Part shown: positions 46,050 through 54,112 of the stretch, piece by piece
How the letters are laid out: each line of letters starts with the position of its first letter
Position numbering within the stretch: the first letter of the stretch is position 1
Source of the DNA: Nitrospira sp. KM1
Lineage (GTDB): Bacteria > Nitrospirota > Nitrospiria > Nitrospirales > Nitrospiraceae
Assembly (NCBI RefSeq): GCF_011405515.1
Contig: NZ_AP022671.1
Span: forward strand, 3,224,001-3,288,000
DNA length: 64,000 nucleotides
Direction: 5' to 3'
Position numbers and translations under genes: made by a program
The notes under the pieces: generated by a model
What the model was told of the DNA's origin: nothing
The model's input: only the letters and a program-made list of their open reading frames with translations
Databases searched by the model: none

Positions 46050-46307
46050 TTAGGGCGAATCCGGCGGCATGCGGGGTGTCGCTGGCGGAATCGGCACAGG
46101 CTTCGGCGGTGGCACTGGAGACGGTGGCAATGGAGTCGGCGGTGGAGGAGGTATTGGGGTGGGCGGAAGAGGTTCCGGTGGCGGATTGGGAATCGGTTGT
46201 GGAGGTAGTGGGTCGACCACCGACACCATCAACACATGAGTTGACTCGTGACAGCCCTGACTTGCTAGATAGACGAAGCAGCTTAGGACGATAGCGTACA
46301 TTTTCAA
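46050..46307 (-). CDS. proline-rich small lipoprotein
   Basis: 83-85 residues from ATG 46301 or TTG 46307. A signal peptide YAIVLSCFVYLASQGC with lipobox is followed by a proline-rich tail (PLPPQPIPNPPPEPLPP and similar repeats). The tail may reach across the periplasm. The Pro-rich run comes from a low-complexity GGNGGNGG-like DNA, so chance cannot be excluded. Confidence 0.45.
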   Translation of the reverse strand: MKMYAIVLSCFVYLASQGCHESTHVLMVSVVDPLPPQPIPNPPPEPLPPTPIPPPPPTPLPPSPVPPPKPVPIPPATPRMPPDSP

Positions 46308-46344
46308 ACCGCTTTCCAGCGCAACATAGTGAGCAGCATTGCTC

Positions 46345-46410
46345 CGGGTGAATGATGCTGCTTTTCTGAATCAGCCTCAACGGCCATTGCCCAAGCTCTG
46401 CTAATCCATA
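46345..46410 (-). pseudogene. decayed copy of the 41-residue membrane protein
   Basis: The minus strand keeps WAMAVEADSEKQHH, matching SWTMAVEADSEKRHH encoded at 30311-30436, but the upstream helix is altered and no start remains. It lies in the same orientation and order relative to the remnant at 46728 as its parent does to the gene at 30785. Confidence 0.6.
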
Positions 46411-46495
46411 TGCAATCTCATGTCCATTAGTAAACCGCTTCCCTAAGAATTGGAAATACTGAGCTTCGCTGGTTTGTCCTTTCACTTTGGCTTCC

Positions 46496-46524
46496 GACAA
46501 GTTGTCAGATTAAGACAAGATGTC
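46496..46524. promoter_or_regulatory. paired palindrome in duplicated remnant
   Basis: GACAAGTTGTC and GACAAGATGTC with 18-base pitch, identical to those at 30579-30607; upstream of the broken copy at 46728. Confidence 0.55.
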
Positions 46525-46705
46525 GAGTAAATAGGATGTTCTCAATCGACGAATACGCAGTTTTCAATTGAATCAGAATAACTGACTAGGGCATTCCTCT
46601 TGCTCCCCTCACCCAGTAAAAACCAACCAATTCACCCAATTGGTAGTGTCCATATTGTGAACCAACTTTTGATGACCTGAACGGTCTTCAGGTCTGAAGG
46701 GACAG

Positions 46706-46919
46706 CATGAAGTCCAGTCACACATAATTGCGAATAGGCGGCGGTAGGCATTTGGGGGCGCCAGCGAGCGGAAGCCCAGCAGGGCCAGCGGCGGATGAAA
46801 CCGGGAAGGGTAAGATCGGCTCATGTGAATTCCATCAAGGCGATCGCGTGAAAGCGGAGATGGACGATATGAGTCGAGTGACCACACTGAAATATCTCTC
46901 GATCGGGCAGGGTGGCTGA
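46706..46919 (+). pseudogene. internally deleted copy of the 30785 secreted protein gene
   Basis: Upstream bases (GAACGGTCTTCAGGTC, then GACAGCATGA) and the C-terminal codons (GKIGSCEFHQGDRVKAEMDD and SRVTTLKYLS) match the gene at 30785, but the signal peptide and central region are gone and the frame changes in between. The last 64 codons remain open. Confidence 0.65.
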
Positions 46920-46950
46920 TCGCCAAGAGGAGAAGCATACGGCTTGTGAC

Positions 46951-47316
46951 ATGATGCGAGTCCTCGTCATTGACGACTTCACAGGGATGCGAGACGTGCT
47001 GATAGATATCTTGCGGGAGCATTCAGATGTGGACGTCGTCGGCGCCGGCGGTAATGGGCAGGACGCGGTCGAGCTGGCCGAGAGCCGTCGCCCCGATGTC
47101 ATCGTGATGGATATCACTATGCCGCGATGCAGCGGTGTCGAAGCCACACGTATCATCACCCAACGGTTTCCCGACATGAGAGTCATTGGAGTAACGGCCT
47201 TAGACGATGATGCCAGTGAAGCCGCCATGCGCGATGCCGGAGCCTGCGGCTTTCTCTTAAAGGAGCAAGCGCCTGATCGTCTCTATTCACTCGTTCATGC
47301 GGCACACTACAGATGA
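46951..47316 (+). CDS. stand-alone receiver domain protein
   Basis: About 121 residues with a full, canonical receiver: VLVIDDFTGMR, VIVMDITMPRCSG with the phospho-Asp, VIGVTALD and FLLKEQAP with the Lys. No output domain. GAGGAGAAG lies 15-20 bases upstream of two adjacent ATGs. Relative of 44657 and of the truncated fragment at 27270. Confidence 0.75.
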   Translation: MMRVLVIDDFTGMRDVLIDILREHSDVDVVGAGGNGQDAVELAESRRPDVIVMDITMPRCSGVEATRIITQRFPDMRVIGVTALDDDASEAAMRDAGACGFLLKEQAPDRLYSLVHAAHYR

Positions 47317-47560
47317 AAAGGCAACGTTCATGTCAGGACAAACTGGAAATTCTTATTCCAAGGAGCCATCGGGTGCCAATGCCGTTCGGCATTACGCTGG
47401 TCAATGCCGAGTTCGGCATGAGCCAACCTGATAAGTCCAGGCAGCCAGCCTACCCAGCTGGCAATTCCTCCTGCACCGGCTCCGGCAGTCCCGGGAGCAG
47501 GGCAGGCGGATCAGGAGGCTTCCCTTGGTGGCGTCTCGGGTGGCTTCGGTGTAACAAGAG
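47313..47560 (+). pseudogene. broken copy of the Gly-rich secreted protein gene
   Basis: The frame opens with ATGA overlapping the receiver stop and includes FGMSQPDKSRQPAYPAGN, matching GMAQSDKSRQPGQPQSGN of the 32250 gene, then a Gly/Ser-rich piece. The signal peptide is lost and the frame runs on into antisense of the next gene. Confidence 0.5.
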
Positions 47561-47596
47561 AGGGCAGACATTCTATCGACCTTCGCGTGACATTTC

Positions 47597-48001
47597 TTAT
47601 GGCGGAGGTAGCGGCGCGTGTCGTAGCCCTCGGCCCGTGGAATCGAGAGCACGACGCACGAGCAAGCGCAGATCATTGATGAGGAATGGCTTATTAAGGA
47701 GATCGAATGCCCCTGCCTTCAGGCCTTCGACGGCTAATTGTGGTGACCCGCCGGCACTGAGAAGGATGATTGGCACATCGGTTCGAACGGCTCGGATTTG
47801 TTCCAACAGGGCTAACCCATTCATTCCAGGTAAATGAATATCCACAATCAGGAGCTGAGGATGCCACGTCTCAAAGTGGCGGAGCGCCGCCTCCGCGTCG
47901 GTCGCCGTCGCGATCTCACACCCTTCGGAAGAAATCAGCTCAGTGAGAAGCGTCAATGTGTCCTCATCGTCGTCGACGAGCATGACGCGGGGAAGAGACA
48001 T
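47597..48001 (-). CDS. stand-alone receiver domain protein, CheY-like
   Basis: 134 residues; canonical receiver of the NtrC/CheY class: VMLVDDDEDT, LLIVDIHLPGMNG with the phospho-Asp, IILLSAGG and NKPF with the Lys. No output domain. Different from the NarL-like receivers at 44657 and 46951, so probably served by another kinase; an orphan kinase partner is not visible nearby. Confidence 0.8.
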   Translation of the reverse strand: MSLPRVMLVDDDEDTLTLLTELISSEGCEIATATDAEAALRHFETWHPQLLIVDIHLPGMNGLALLEQIRAVRTDVPIILLSAGGSPQLAVEGLKAGAFDLLNKPFLINDLRLLVRRALDSTGRGLRHAPLPPP

Positions 48002-48315
48002 GGCGCACCATAGAATTGGCTTAGGGGCGGCACAGCATAACGAGGGACCGATCAGCCTGTCCAGCGCTCAACACTTTCACGTAGATAACGGATCCTCACC
48101 TAGTGGTTCTCCTAGCGCATAGCCGTCTGGTCATCCCCATCTTCGGGTTGTACGTGTCATTCCGTCCAATGCGGAAATGCCCAAACAAAGACCGAGAGGT
48201 GAAACTCCCTATCGACTGGTGCGATCTTTGCACTATTTCAGGTTAATGCGCTTTACTTCACCGCGTGAGCCGGCGCTCCTACAAACCGATGCGGTATGTC
48301 TGACGATCTAAATGG

Positions 48316-48915
48316 GTGACCTCTATGCCTCAACATATGATCCCGTGCACTCGGGAAGTGATGCAACAAATGCAGAACAACGTGGTCAACACCCTGATCG
48401 ATGTCGGGCTCTTAGACTTCCCGGCGGATCAGACCGAACAAGAGAGCCTCGCCGAGGCGTATAGAGACGTTCTCGACGCGCAAGGATTGCTTCGATCACC
48501 CGACAACGCTATTGAGCTGGGACGATGTGTAGTCCTTCCCAGTTCAGCAGAAGAACTCTCGCTGCTTCTGGTTACACCGTCCCCGGTCGATGAATATGAT
48601 GAGGAGTTGCGACGCAAGACTTCGCCAGTCATGTTTGAGCGGAGGCCGAACGGCGACATTTGTCTTCCGCAGCGGTGGCTCCTGACCCAAATCGAACACC
48701 TCGCTGACAATCCTTTGGCGCCCGAAGAAGTGCAGGCGTGCGCCAGGATGGTAAGCCTCACCGCTGTCATACCAGGAGGAGGCATTATTGTGCCTCACAC
48801 GACAGACACGATTGCCCTAAGTTTGAGCAATGATGATGGAACCGAGACCGTGCTTGAGGCGCTCCCCGGGGGCCTCACATTTACCCTGGAATTTCTAGGA
48901 AAGGATGCTGATTGA
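48316..48915 (+). CDS. hypothetical protein
   Basis: 199 residues; GTG at 48316 or ATG at 48325. No domain recognised. Acidic, soluble, without signal peptide; includes a central beta-rich stretch (TETVLEALPGGLTFTLEFLG). Isolated from neighbours. Its 5' region is repeated in part at 45945. Confidence 0.5.
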   Translation: MTSMPQHMIPCTREVMQQMQNNVVNTLIDVGLLDFPADQTEQESLAEAYRDVLDAQGLLRSPDNAIELGRCVVLPSSAEELSLLLVTPSPVDEYDEELRRKTSPVMFERRPNGDICLPQRWLLTQIEHLADNPLAPEEVQACARMVSLTAVIPGGGIIVPHTTDTIALSLSNDDGTETVLEALPGGLTFTLEFLGKDAD

Positions 48916-49245
48916 AGAGGTTGTCTGCCACGGCTTAAAGAACAACATCTAAACCCCTTTGAATCTACAACATGGAGACATCCAAAGCGGCTCGGCGCGT
49001 GAGGCGATTCGATGTCTTTATAATAGAGAATGCCACACAACTACCCCACCGTTGACGACAAATCGTCCTGTTTCGACAGATTGTCCCCTTTGGGGTGCGC
49101 GGGGAAGTGTGAGCCCTTCTCGCCCTTTGCAGAGGTGCAGCGCCATCAACTGAACGGTCAGCGGCGGCGTATTGACAGGCCAGCCGCATGAAAGGATCCT
49201 CCTCTGAACAACATTCTTGTCATCATTCTGATCTTGTTATTGATT
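48915..49245 (+). repeat. duplicated segment, copy 2 (partner at 27400-27760)
   Basis: Carries the same blocks as copy 1, with the paired palindromes at 49057-49067 and 49075-49085, ending in a DUF3309 relic. Confidence 0.7.
49057..49085. promoter_or_regulatory. paired palindrome upstream of DUF3309 relic
   Basis: GACAAATCGTC and GACAGATTGTC with 18-base pitch; same as at 27555-27583. Confidence 0.55.
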
Positions 49246-49248
49246 TGA
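49208..49248 (+). pseudogene. DUF3309 relic
   Basis: The bases encode NNILVIIILILLLI-like sequence as at 27728, but the start is CTG and a stop TGA follows at codon 14. The rest is lost. Confidence 0.65.
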
Positions 49249-49400
49249 GCATTGCTGCATTCGACCCGAGTGTGGCCGCATTGGCCAGCCGGTTCCAAAA
49301 CCGCGTGCCTTCCTCCTCCACCAGCTGAGTATTGAACCCCGCAAGGGTCTCCGTGTCGGCGCCGGAATTCCAGGAGCCGCGAGCTGCCGATTCAGCGCCC
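49235..49400 (-). pseudogene. fragment of a helical, possibly phasin-like protein
   Basis: In one minus-strand frame the bases read SGADTETLAGFNTQLVEEE then GTRFWNRLANAATLGS, a natural-looking amphipathic helix pair, but no start and no further gene. It ends at the DUF3309 relic. A broken gene is likely. Confidence 0.3.
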
Positions 49401-49586
49401 GCTCACCCCTTGCTGTTGCCATTTGAACGTCGAACTGCAGTAGAAGAAATAACCGGGGGGGAGTCTTTTCTGAACCAGCTCGCTCATTTAACGACTCCTC
49501 AGTCCGACCATTGTTCTTTGTTTTAGGCCGGTAAGAGAGCCGCCGGGAGGAATGTGATTTAGCGCAGTTTGGTAAGTGAGGGCGTG

Positions 49587-49724
49587 CTAATCGGCCCGCA
49601 CCTTGTCCACGGTTACGCGAGATACATTTACAACCTTGACTATCTCTTCCATAGGAGTACGGCGTTCCAGGCGCCTCATGATAAGCGTGACTTGGCGGGG
49701 TGTAATCTTTTTGTTCTTTAGCAT
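49587..49724 (-). CDS. 45-residue helix-turn-helix protein (or fragment)
   Basis: ATG at 49724. The product, MLKNKKITPRQVTLIMRRL then ERRTPMEEIVKVVNVSRVTVDKVRAD, resembles the small HTH found at the ends of resolvase- or transposase-type proteins. It may be a fragment; an in-frame extension upstream lacks a good start. Confidence 0.4.
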   Translation of the reverse strand: MLKNKKITPRQVTLIMRRLERRTPMEEIVKVVNVSRVTVDKVRAD

Positions 49725-49816
49725 GTCCAGTGGATCCAAACTGAGAGCGTGGTTCTTATTCAACAGAGGAAAAGGAAAAATCCAGACTTGGACATCGAGT
49801 CAAGACTAGATACTTG

Positions 49817-50332
49817 TCACGACGATGGTCGTGATCTGCGAACATCCGCGAGGGCCTCAAGAATCTCAGCCGGTCTCGGAGGGCAACCGGGGATACAAAC
49901 ATCGACCGGAATGTGGCGGTCTACCGGGCCTGTTACTGCATAGCTGCCTTTAAAGATTCCGCAATTGACGGCGCAATCGCCAAGGGCAATCACCAGCTTC
50001 GGATCAGGCGTCTGCTTATAGACGTCCTTCAAAGGGTGCTCCATATTGGCCGTGACTGGTCCGGTCACGACCAAAGCATCGGCATGACGCGGGGAGGCGG
50101 CAATATGAACGCCGAACCGCTCGATGTCGTATACGGGATTTGTCAGAGCGTTCATCTCCATCTCGCAGGCGTTGCAGGAACCTGTGTCTACCTCGCGGAT
50201 CGCCAAGGATTGCTTGAAGGGCAACGCCTTTTCACGCGTCTCCGGCGCAAGGGATGCGCATGATTGTGCAGCATCGGTATATTGCCCCGTCACTACGCCG
50301 GTCTTCAGGCTCTTTTTCAGAATACGGAACAT
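49817..50332 (-). CDS. hyfI-like: NuoB/HyfI-like Fe-S small subunit
   Basis: 171 residues with the conserved NuoB/HycG/HyfI cysteine set: C53 and C56 in DTGSCNACEME, C120 in ALGDCA, C150 in CIPGCPPRP. These bind the 4Fe-4S cluster nearest the active site in complex I (N2) or group-4 hydrogenases. It should pass electrons to or from the large subunit. Last gene of the minus-strand set, 13 bases after the large-subunit gene. Confidence 0.85.
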   Translation of the reverse strand: MFRILKKSLKTGVVTGQYTDAAQSCASLAPETREKALPFKQSLAIREVDTGSCNACEMEMNALTNPVYDIERFGVHIAASPRHADALVVTGPVTANMEHPLKDVYKQTPDPKLVIALGDCAVNCGIFKGSYAVTGPVDRHIPVDVCIPGCPPRPAEILEALADVRRSRPSS

Positions 50333-50345
50333 AGATGCCTCTCCT

Positions 50346-51923
50346 TTAAAGATCGTTGCCGGCGTAAGACAGATTGAAACTCTTGTTGATCAGCGGAAAA
50401 TCAGGAACGATATTCCCGATGACGGCCCACTGGATCGCGGGCCAATTGACGAACGAGGGGTCGCGCACTTTGCAACGATGGATACGGCCGTTCTCTCCGG
50501 CCATCACGAAATAGAGGATTTCTCCCCGCCAGCCTTCGACCGCCGAAAGGGCCCACTCTCCGGGGCGCGGCTGATGATCAGAGGTGGCGACGAGTGGACC
50601 TTGCGGCATCTTGTTGAGAATTTCGCGGATCAGACGGATCGATTCATGAATCTCGTCCATGCGCACGCGTAAGCGCGCACGGACATCGCCATAGCGATAA
50701 AGCACGACGTTGATCGCTAATTCATTATAGGCGGCGAAGGGGCGGTCTCGCCGGACATCCTGATCCATGCCGGACGCTCGTCCAACAATCCCGACCACTC
50801 CGTGGTCCCAAGCCGTGCGTTCTGTCAGGACGCCGGTCGTTTCCAAACGGTCGGTGAGTGACGCATTCGCAAAAATGATGGATTCCAGCTCGGCAAAATC
50901 CTTTTCGATCGCATCCAGGACATCGACCATTTCGCTGCGTTGGATGGCCGATACGTCGTTCGTGACGCCGCCTATGGCCAACGCGCCTCGAAGAAATCTC
51001 GATCCGGTCAACCGGTCGTTGAGCTGCATCAGCAGTTCTTTCATCCGGCTGCAGTGGGCATGAGCCAGCGCATAGGCGGTATCGGTGCAGATCGCTCCGA
51101 CGTCTCCGAAATGATTGTGGAGCCGCTCCAATTCCAGGAAAAGCGAACGGAGGTAGCGTGCGTGTCTGGGGACCTCAAGGTGTAAAAGACTTTCCGCTGC
51201 CTCGCAGTAGGCCAAACCATGTCCGAACGTCGTGTCTCCAGAGACCCGTTCGGCGAGCGGAAGCGCGGTGATCAGCGTCTGTTGTTCAAACAGCTTTTCG
51301 ATGCCACGGTGCTTCCAAAAGTGGCGGATTTCGAGCTGCATGATCGGCTCACCGGCGACTGAGAACCGGAAGTGGCCTGCCTCGATCACGCCGGCATGAA
51401 TCGGACCGACCGGGATTTCGAAGACGCCTTCCCCCTCGATATGACGAAACCGGTATTCACCCTGCTGCCGGCCGATAGTCTTATCCCACAAGAACTCCTT
51501 CATCAAGGGATGCGTGCCCTTAGGCCAGTGCTCATGGCGAACCAGGCGGCGCAGATCAGGATGCCCTTGCGGGATCAAACCGAAAAGATCACGAATTTCC
51601 CTCTCATACCACTGCGCCGCGTGGACGGACGGTGTAATCGAGGTGAAGAGACGGTCTGCTCCGGCAACCGCCACCGTCAGGAGCACCCAGTGCCGGTCCA
51701 AGCTGAACAGATACTGAATCTCGTATTTCTCTTCGAGCGGGCGGCAATCGACGGCGAACAGCAGCGCCAGGCGGCCCTGCAGCTTTTCGTGGAGAAACCG
51801 GGCAAGCTCCGGAAGCCGGCTCTTGTCGACGCGATACTGCACGAGGCGGTCGGATGAACGCTCCGCGATCAAGTCGGGAAAGGTTGACTGTATCCGTAGC
51901 ACGGCCGATGATCGTTCCGTCAC
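50346..51923 (-). CDS. hyfG-like: HyfG-like large subunit (NuoC-NuoD fusion) lacking NiFe-binding cysteines
   Basis: 525 residues: residues 1-145 are the NuoC-like domain (EREIRDLFGLIPQGHPDL), the rest is the NuoD/hydrogenase large-subunit fold. Group-4 NiFe hydrogenases bind nickel with a CxxC near the start of this fold and a CxxC near the end. Here these positions read ERVSGDTTFGH (about residues 225-235) and RDPSFVNWP (about 487-494), with no cysteine. So a NiFe site cannot form; the protein belongs to hydrogenase-related complexes of unknown substrate. Ends just before the HyfI-like gene. Confidence 0.85.
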   Translation of the reverse strand: MTERSSAVLRIQSTFPDLIAERSSDRLVQYRVDKSRLPELARFLHEKLQGRLALLFAVDCRPLEEKYEIQYLFSLDRHWVLLTVAVAGADRLFTSITPSVHAAQWYEREIRDLFGLIPQGHPDLRRLVRHEHWPKGTHPLMKEFLWDKTIGRQQGEYRFRHIEGEGVFEIPVGPIHAGVIEAGHFRFSVAGEPIMQLEIRHFWKHRGIEKLFEQQTLITALPLAERVSGDTTFGHGLAYCEAAESLLHLEVPRHARYLRSLFLELERLHNHFGDVGAICTDTAYALAHAHCSRMKELLMQLNDRLTGSRFLRGALAIGGVTNDVSAIQRSEMVDVLDAIEKDFAELESIIFANASLTDRLETTGVLTERTAWDHGVVGIVGRASGMDQDVRRDRPFAAYNELAINVVLYRYGDVRARLRVRMDEIHESIRLIREILNKMPQGPLVATSDHQPRPGEWALSAVEGWRGEILYFVMAGENGRIHRCKVRDPSFVNWPAIQWAVIGNIVPDFPLINKSFNLSYAGNDL

Positions 51924-51930
51924 GTTCCTC

Positions 51931-53445
51931 TTAGCGGCTCAGTAATAGCGTGGAAGCCATTTCAACAAATTGTCGGAAAGACGCTGGCAGCGTCATGCAA
52001 AATCCCACGAGCATGGCGCCCAGCAGAATGATCGGAATATGACCGATTGACCACTGTTCGCCATGCACGATGTCTTCAGGCGCTGGACCCCAGACCATGC
52101 CGGTGATCCTGTAGAGAAAGCCGGCAAAGGCCACGACACTGCAGAGCAACAGGATCACGACAGGCGTCCTTGTGCCGGGCTGGGTCCACTCACCCGGAAG
52201 GCCGGATGAGCCCAACGCCGTAATGATCTGCATCTCGCTGGTAAACAGCGCAAAGGGCGGCAGTGCCGTGAGCGCCAGTCCGGAAATCAGCAATGCCAGG
52301 GCAGACCAGGGCAGCACGGTCGTGAGCCCGCGGACCTGGTCGATCTCCACGGTTTTAAACCGTCGGTGGATATTGCCGGCCGCGAAGAACGCCAGCGATT
52401 TCGCGAAGGCATGGTTGACCAGATGGAATAATCCACCGAAGGTGCCGAGTGGCCCGCCGACTCCGAACCCAACCATGGCCAGGCCCATGTGCTCAATGCT
52501 GGAATAGGCAAACAGCCGCTTATAATTGTGTTGCAAAAGGATGAAGAAGGCTGCGAGTGCAAATGAGATGAGCCCGAACAGTGCCAACAGGCCGCCGGTG
52601 AAATCGGGAGACAGGGCCTGGTCGGCAATCCCACGGCATCGGAGTATCGCATACACCGCCACCGTTTCCAGCACGCCAGCCAGCATGGCCGCGACCGGTG
52701 CCGGCGCTTCGGTGTAGGCGTCGGGAAGCCAGCTGTGCATCGGCACCAGGCCGACCTTCGTGCCGTATCCCACGAAGAGAAAAACAAAGGCCAATTTCAG
52801 AATGTGCGGATCGAGTCGGGCCGCCACCTGCTGGAGCTGGGTGATATTGAGAGCGGAGCTGACATCGCCCAGCACGCGAAGGGAGGAATAATACATCAGC
52901 ACGACGCCGAACAGCGCCAGGGAAATGCCGACTGAACAGAGGATCAAGTACTTCCACCCGGCCTCCAACGATTCGCGCCGCCGCCAGAACGCGATGAGAA
53001 ATGTCGTGGCCAGCGTCGTGGCTTCGATCGCCACCCATTGCACACCCAAGCTGTTGGCGACGGTCGCCAGAACCATGGCAAGCAGGAACATGTGAAACAG
53101 AAAAAAGAAGAGACTGAGCCGATTGGGCGCAATCATGCCACGCGCCACCTGCTCATCCATGTAGGAGCGCATATACAGCGAACAGGCGAGGCCGACCGTG
53201 CCGATAATGAACAGAATGACCGATGACAGAGCGTCAATATAGACGATGTCGGCGAAGGCCGTGACCGACCCCTGTAAGAAGACGGCTCGCCCGATGACTG
53301 CCTCCGCGCCAACCAGTGTCCCAATGCTGATGAGGTTGGTGACATGGAGCCAGCGCGAACTTTTGATGAACAGGCTCAGCCATCCGGCCGTCAGCGGCGC
53401 GAGCAGAAGCAGACCGACGGCGATCATGATGGTGAATCCGGTCAT
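51931..53445 (-). CDS. hyfF-like: HyfF-like membrane antiporter subunit
   Basis: 504 residues, about 13-14 membrane helices, of the NuoL/M/N-Mrp family. The TM7-8 segment FVFLFVGYGTKVGLVPMHSWLPDAYTEAPAPVAAML contains the conserved Lys. This type of subunit conducts protons in complex I and Hyf. It overlaps the HyfE-like gene by four bases (ATGA) and is followed seven bases later by the large subunit gene. Confidence 0.85.
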   Translation of the reverse strand: MTGFTIMIAVGLLLLAPLTAGWLSLFIKSSRWLHVTNLISIGTLVGAEAVIGRAVFLQGSVTAFADIVYIDALSSVILFIIGTVGLACSLYMRSYMDEQVARGMIAPNRLSLFFFLFHMFLLAMVLATVANSLGVQWVAIEATTLATTFLIAFWRRRESLEAGWKYLILCSVGISLALFGVVLMYYSSLRVLGDVSSALNITQLQQVAARLDPHILKLAFVFLFVGYGTKVGLVPMHSWLPDAYTEAPAPVAAMLAGVLETVAVYAILRCRGIADQALSPDFTGGLLALFGLISFALAAFFILLQHNYKRLFAYSSIEHMGLAMVGFGVGGPLGTFGGLFHLVNHAFAKSLAFFAAGNIHRRFKTVEIDQVRGLTTVLPWSALALLISGLALTALPPFALFTSEMQIITALGSSGLPGEWTQPGTRTPVVILLLCSVVAFAGFLYRITGMVWGPAPEDIVHGEQWSIGHIPIILLGAMLVGFCMTLPASFRQFVEMASTLLLSR

Positions 53446-54110
53446 TCCTTTAACTCGGTGAGATGAGTCGTATCGACGCTGTCAAACGCGTCTTGCAGGC
53501 GATTCGTATAAATCCCCGCGATTAAGGCCGCGACCAGCACGTCGAAGAACACGCCTAATTCGACGATCAGCGGCATGCCGTACGTGGCAGCGGTGGCCCC
53601 CAGAAAGAGGCCGTTCTCCATGACGAGAAACGCGATCAACTGCGTGACGGCTTTTTGCCGGGAAATCATCGTGAAAAACCCGATGAGCACGATGGCCAAG
53701 GCGATGGCCAAAGAGTCGCGTGTCAACAGATGTCCGAAGGGAATGATTGGTTGTGTAATGAAGAAGGCGATCATGACCAGCGCACCGCAGATCAGCAGGC
53801 TTGCCGGTATGTTGATCCTCATGACCAGTTCGCGGGTGACGTTGAGCCGTTCGATGACGCCTTTCAACACGCGGGGAATCACGATGACCTTGACGACCAC
53901 CGTCAATGCCGCGGCGATATAAATGTGACGGGTGCCGGTGAAGAACGCCACCAGGGCAGCCGTCATGGCCAAAAACAGGGACTGTAGCGCGAAGAGGTCC
54001 ACGCAGGCCGAAAGCCGGCGCTGCGCCACGATGGCAAAGCAGGTCAGGAGCAGCATGGCCGAGCTGAAATCGACAATTTGCGTCGCGATATGCGGTGACA
54101 GCCAGGACAC
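53442..54110 (-). CDS. hyfE-like: HyfE-like membrane subunit
   Basis: 222 residues from GTG at 54110, chosen because it directly follows the previous stop and is preceded by GCGAGG. An ATG further upstream (54380) would overlap the HyfC-like gene by 268 bases and adds an unlikely polar leader. About seven membrane helices; includes the NuoK-like stretch AFLVMENGLFLGATAATYGMP with a conserved Glu. Overlaps HyfF-like by four bases. Confidence 0.8.
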   Translation of the reverse strand: MSWLSPHIATQIVDFSSAMLLLTCFAIVAQRRLSACVDLFALQSLFLAMTAALVAFFTGTRHIYIAAALTVVVKVIVIPRVLKGVIERLNVTRELVMRINIPASLLICGALVMIAFFITQPIIPFGHLLTRDSLAIALAIVLIGFFTMISRQKAVTQLIAFLVMENGLFLGATAATYGMPLIVELGVFFDVLVAALIAGIYTNRLQDAFDSVDTTHLTELKE

Positions 54111-54112
54111 GG

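Noticed and set aside
45925-46500. 191-codon Thr/Ser-rich frame
   Set aside because: It is antisense or out of phase with the Pro-rich lipoprotein frame and runs through decayed sequence; low complexity comes from GGNGGN-like DNA.
50346-51923. NiFe hydrogenase catalytic subunit
   Set aside because: Both nickel-binding cysteine pairs are missing, so hydrogenase activity is not supported.
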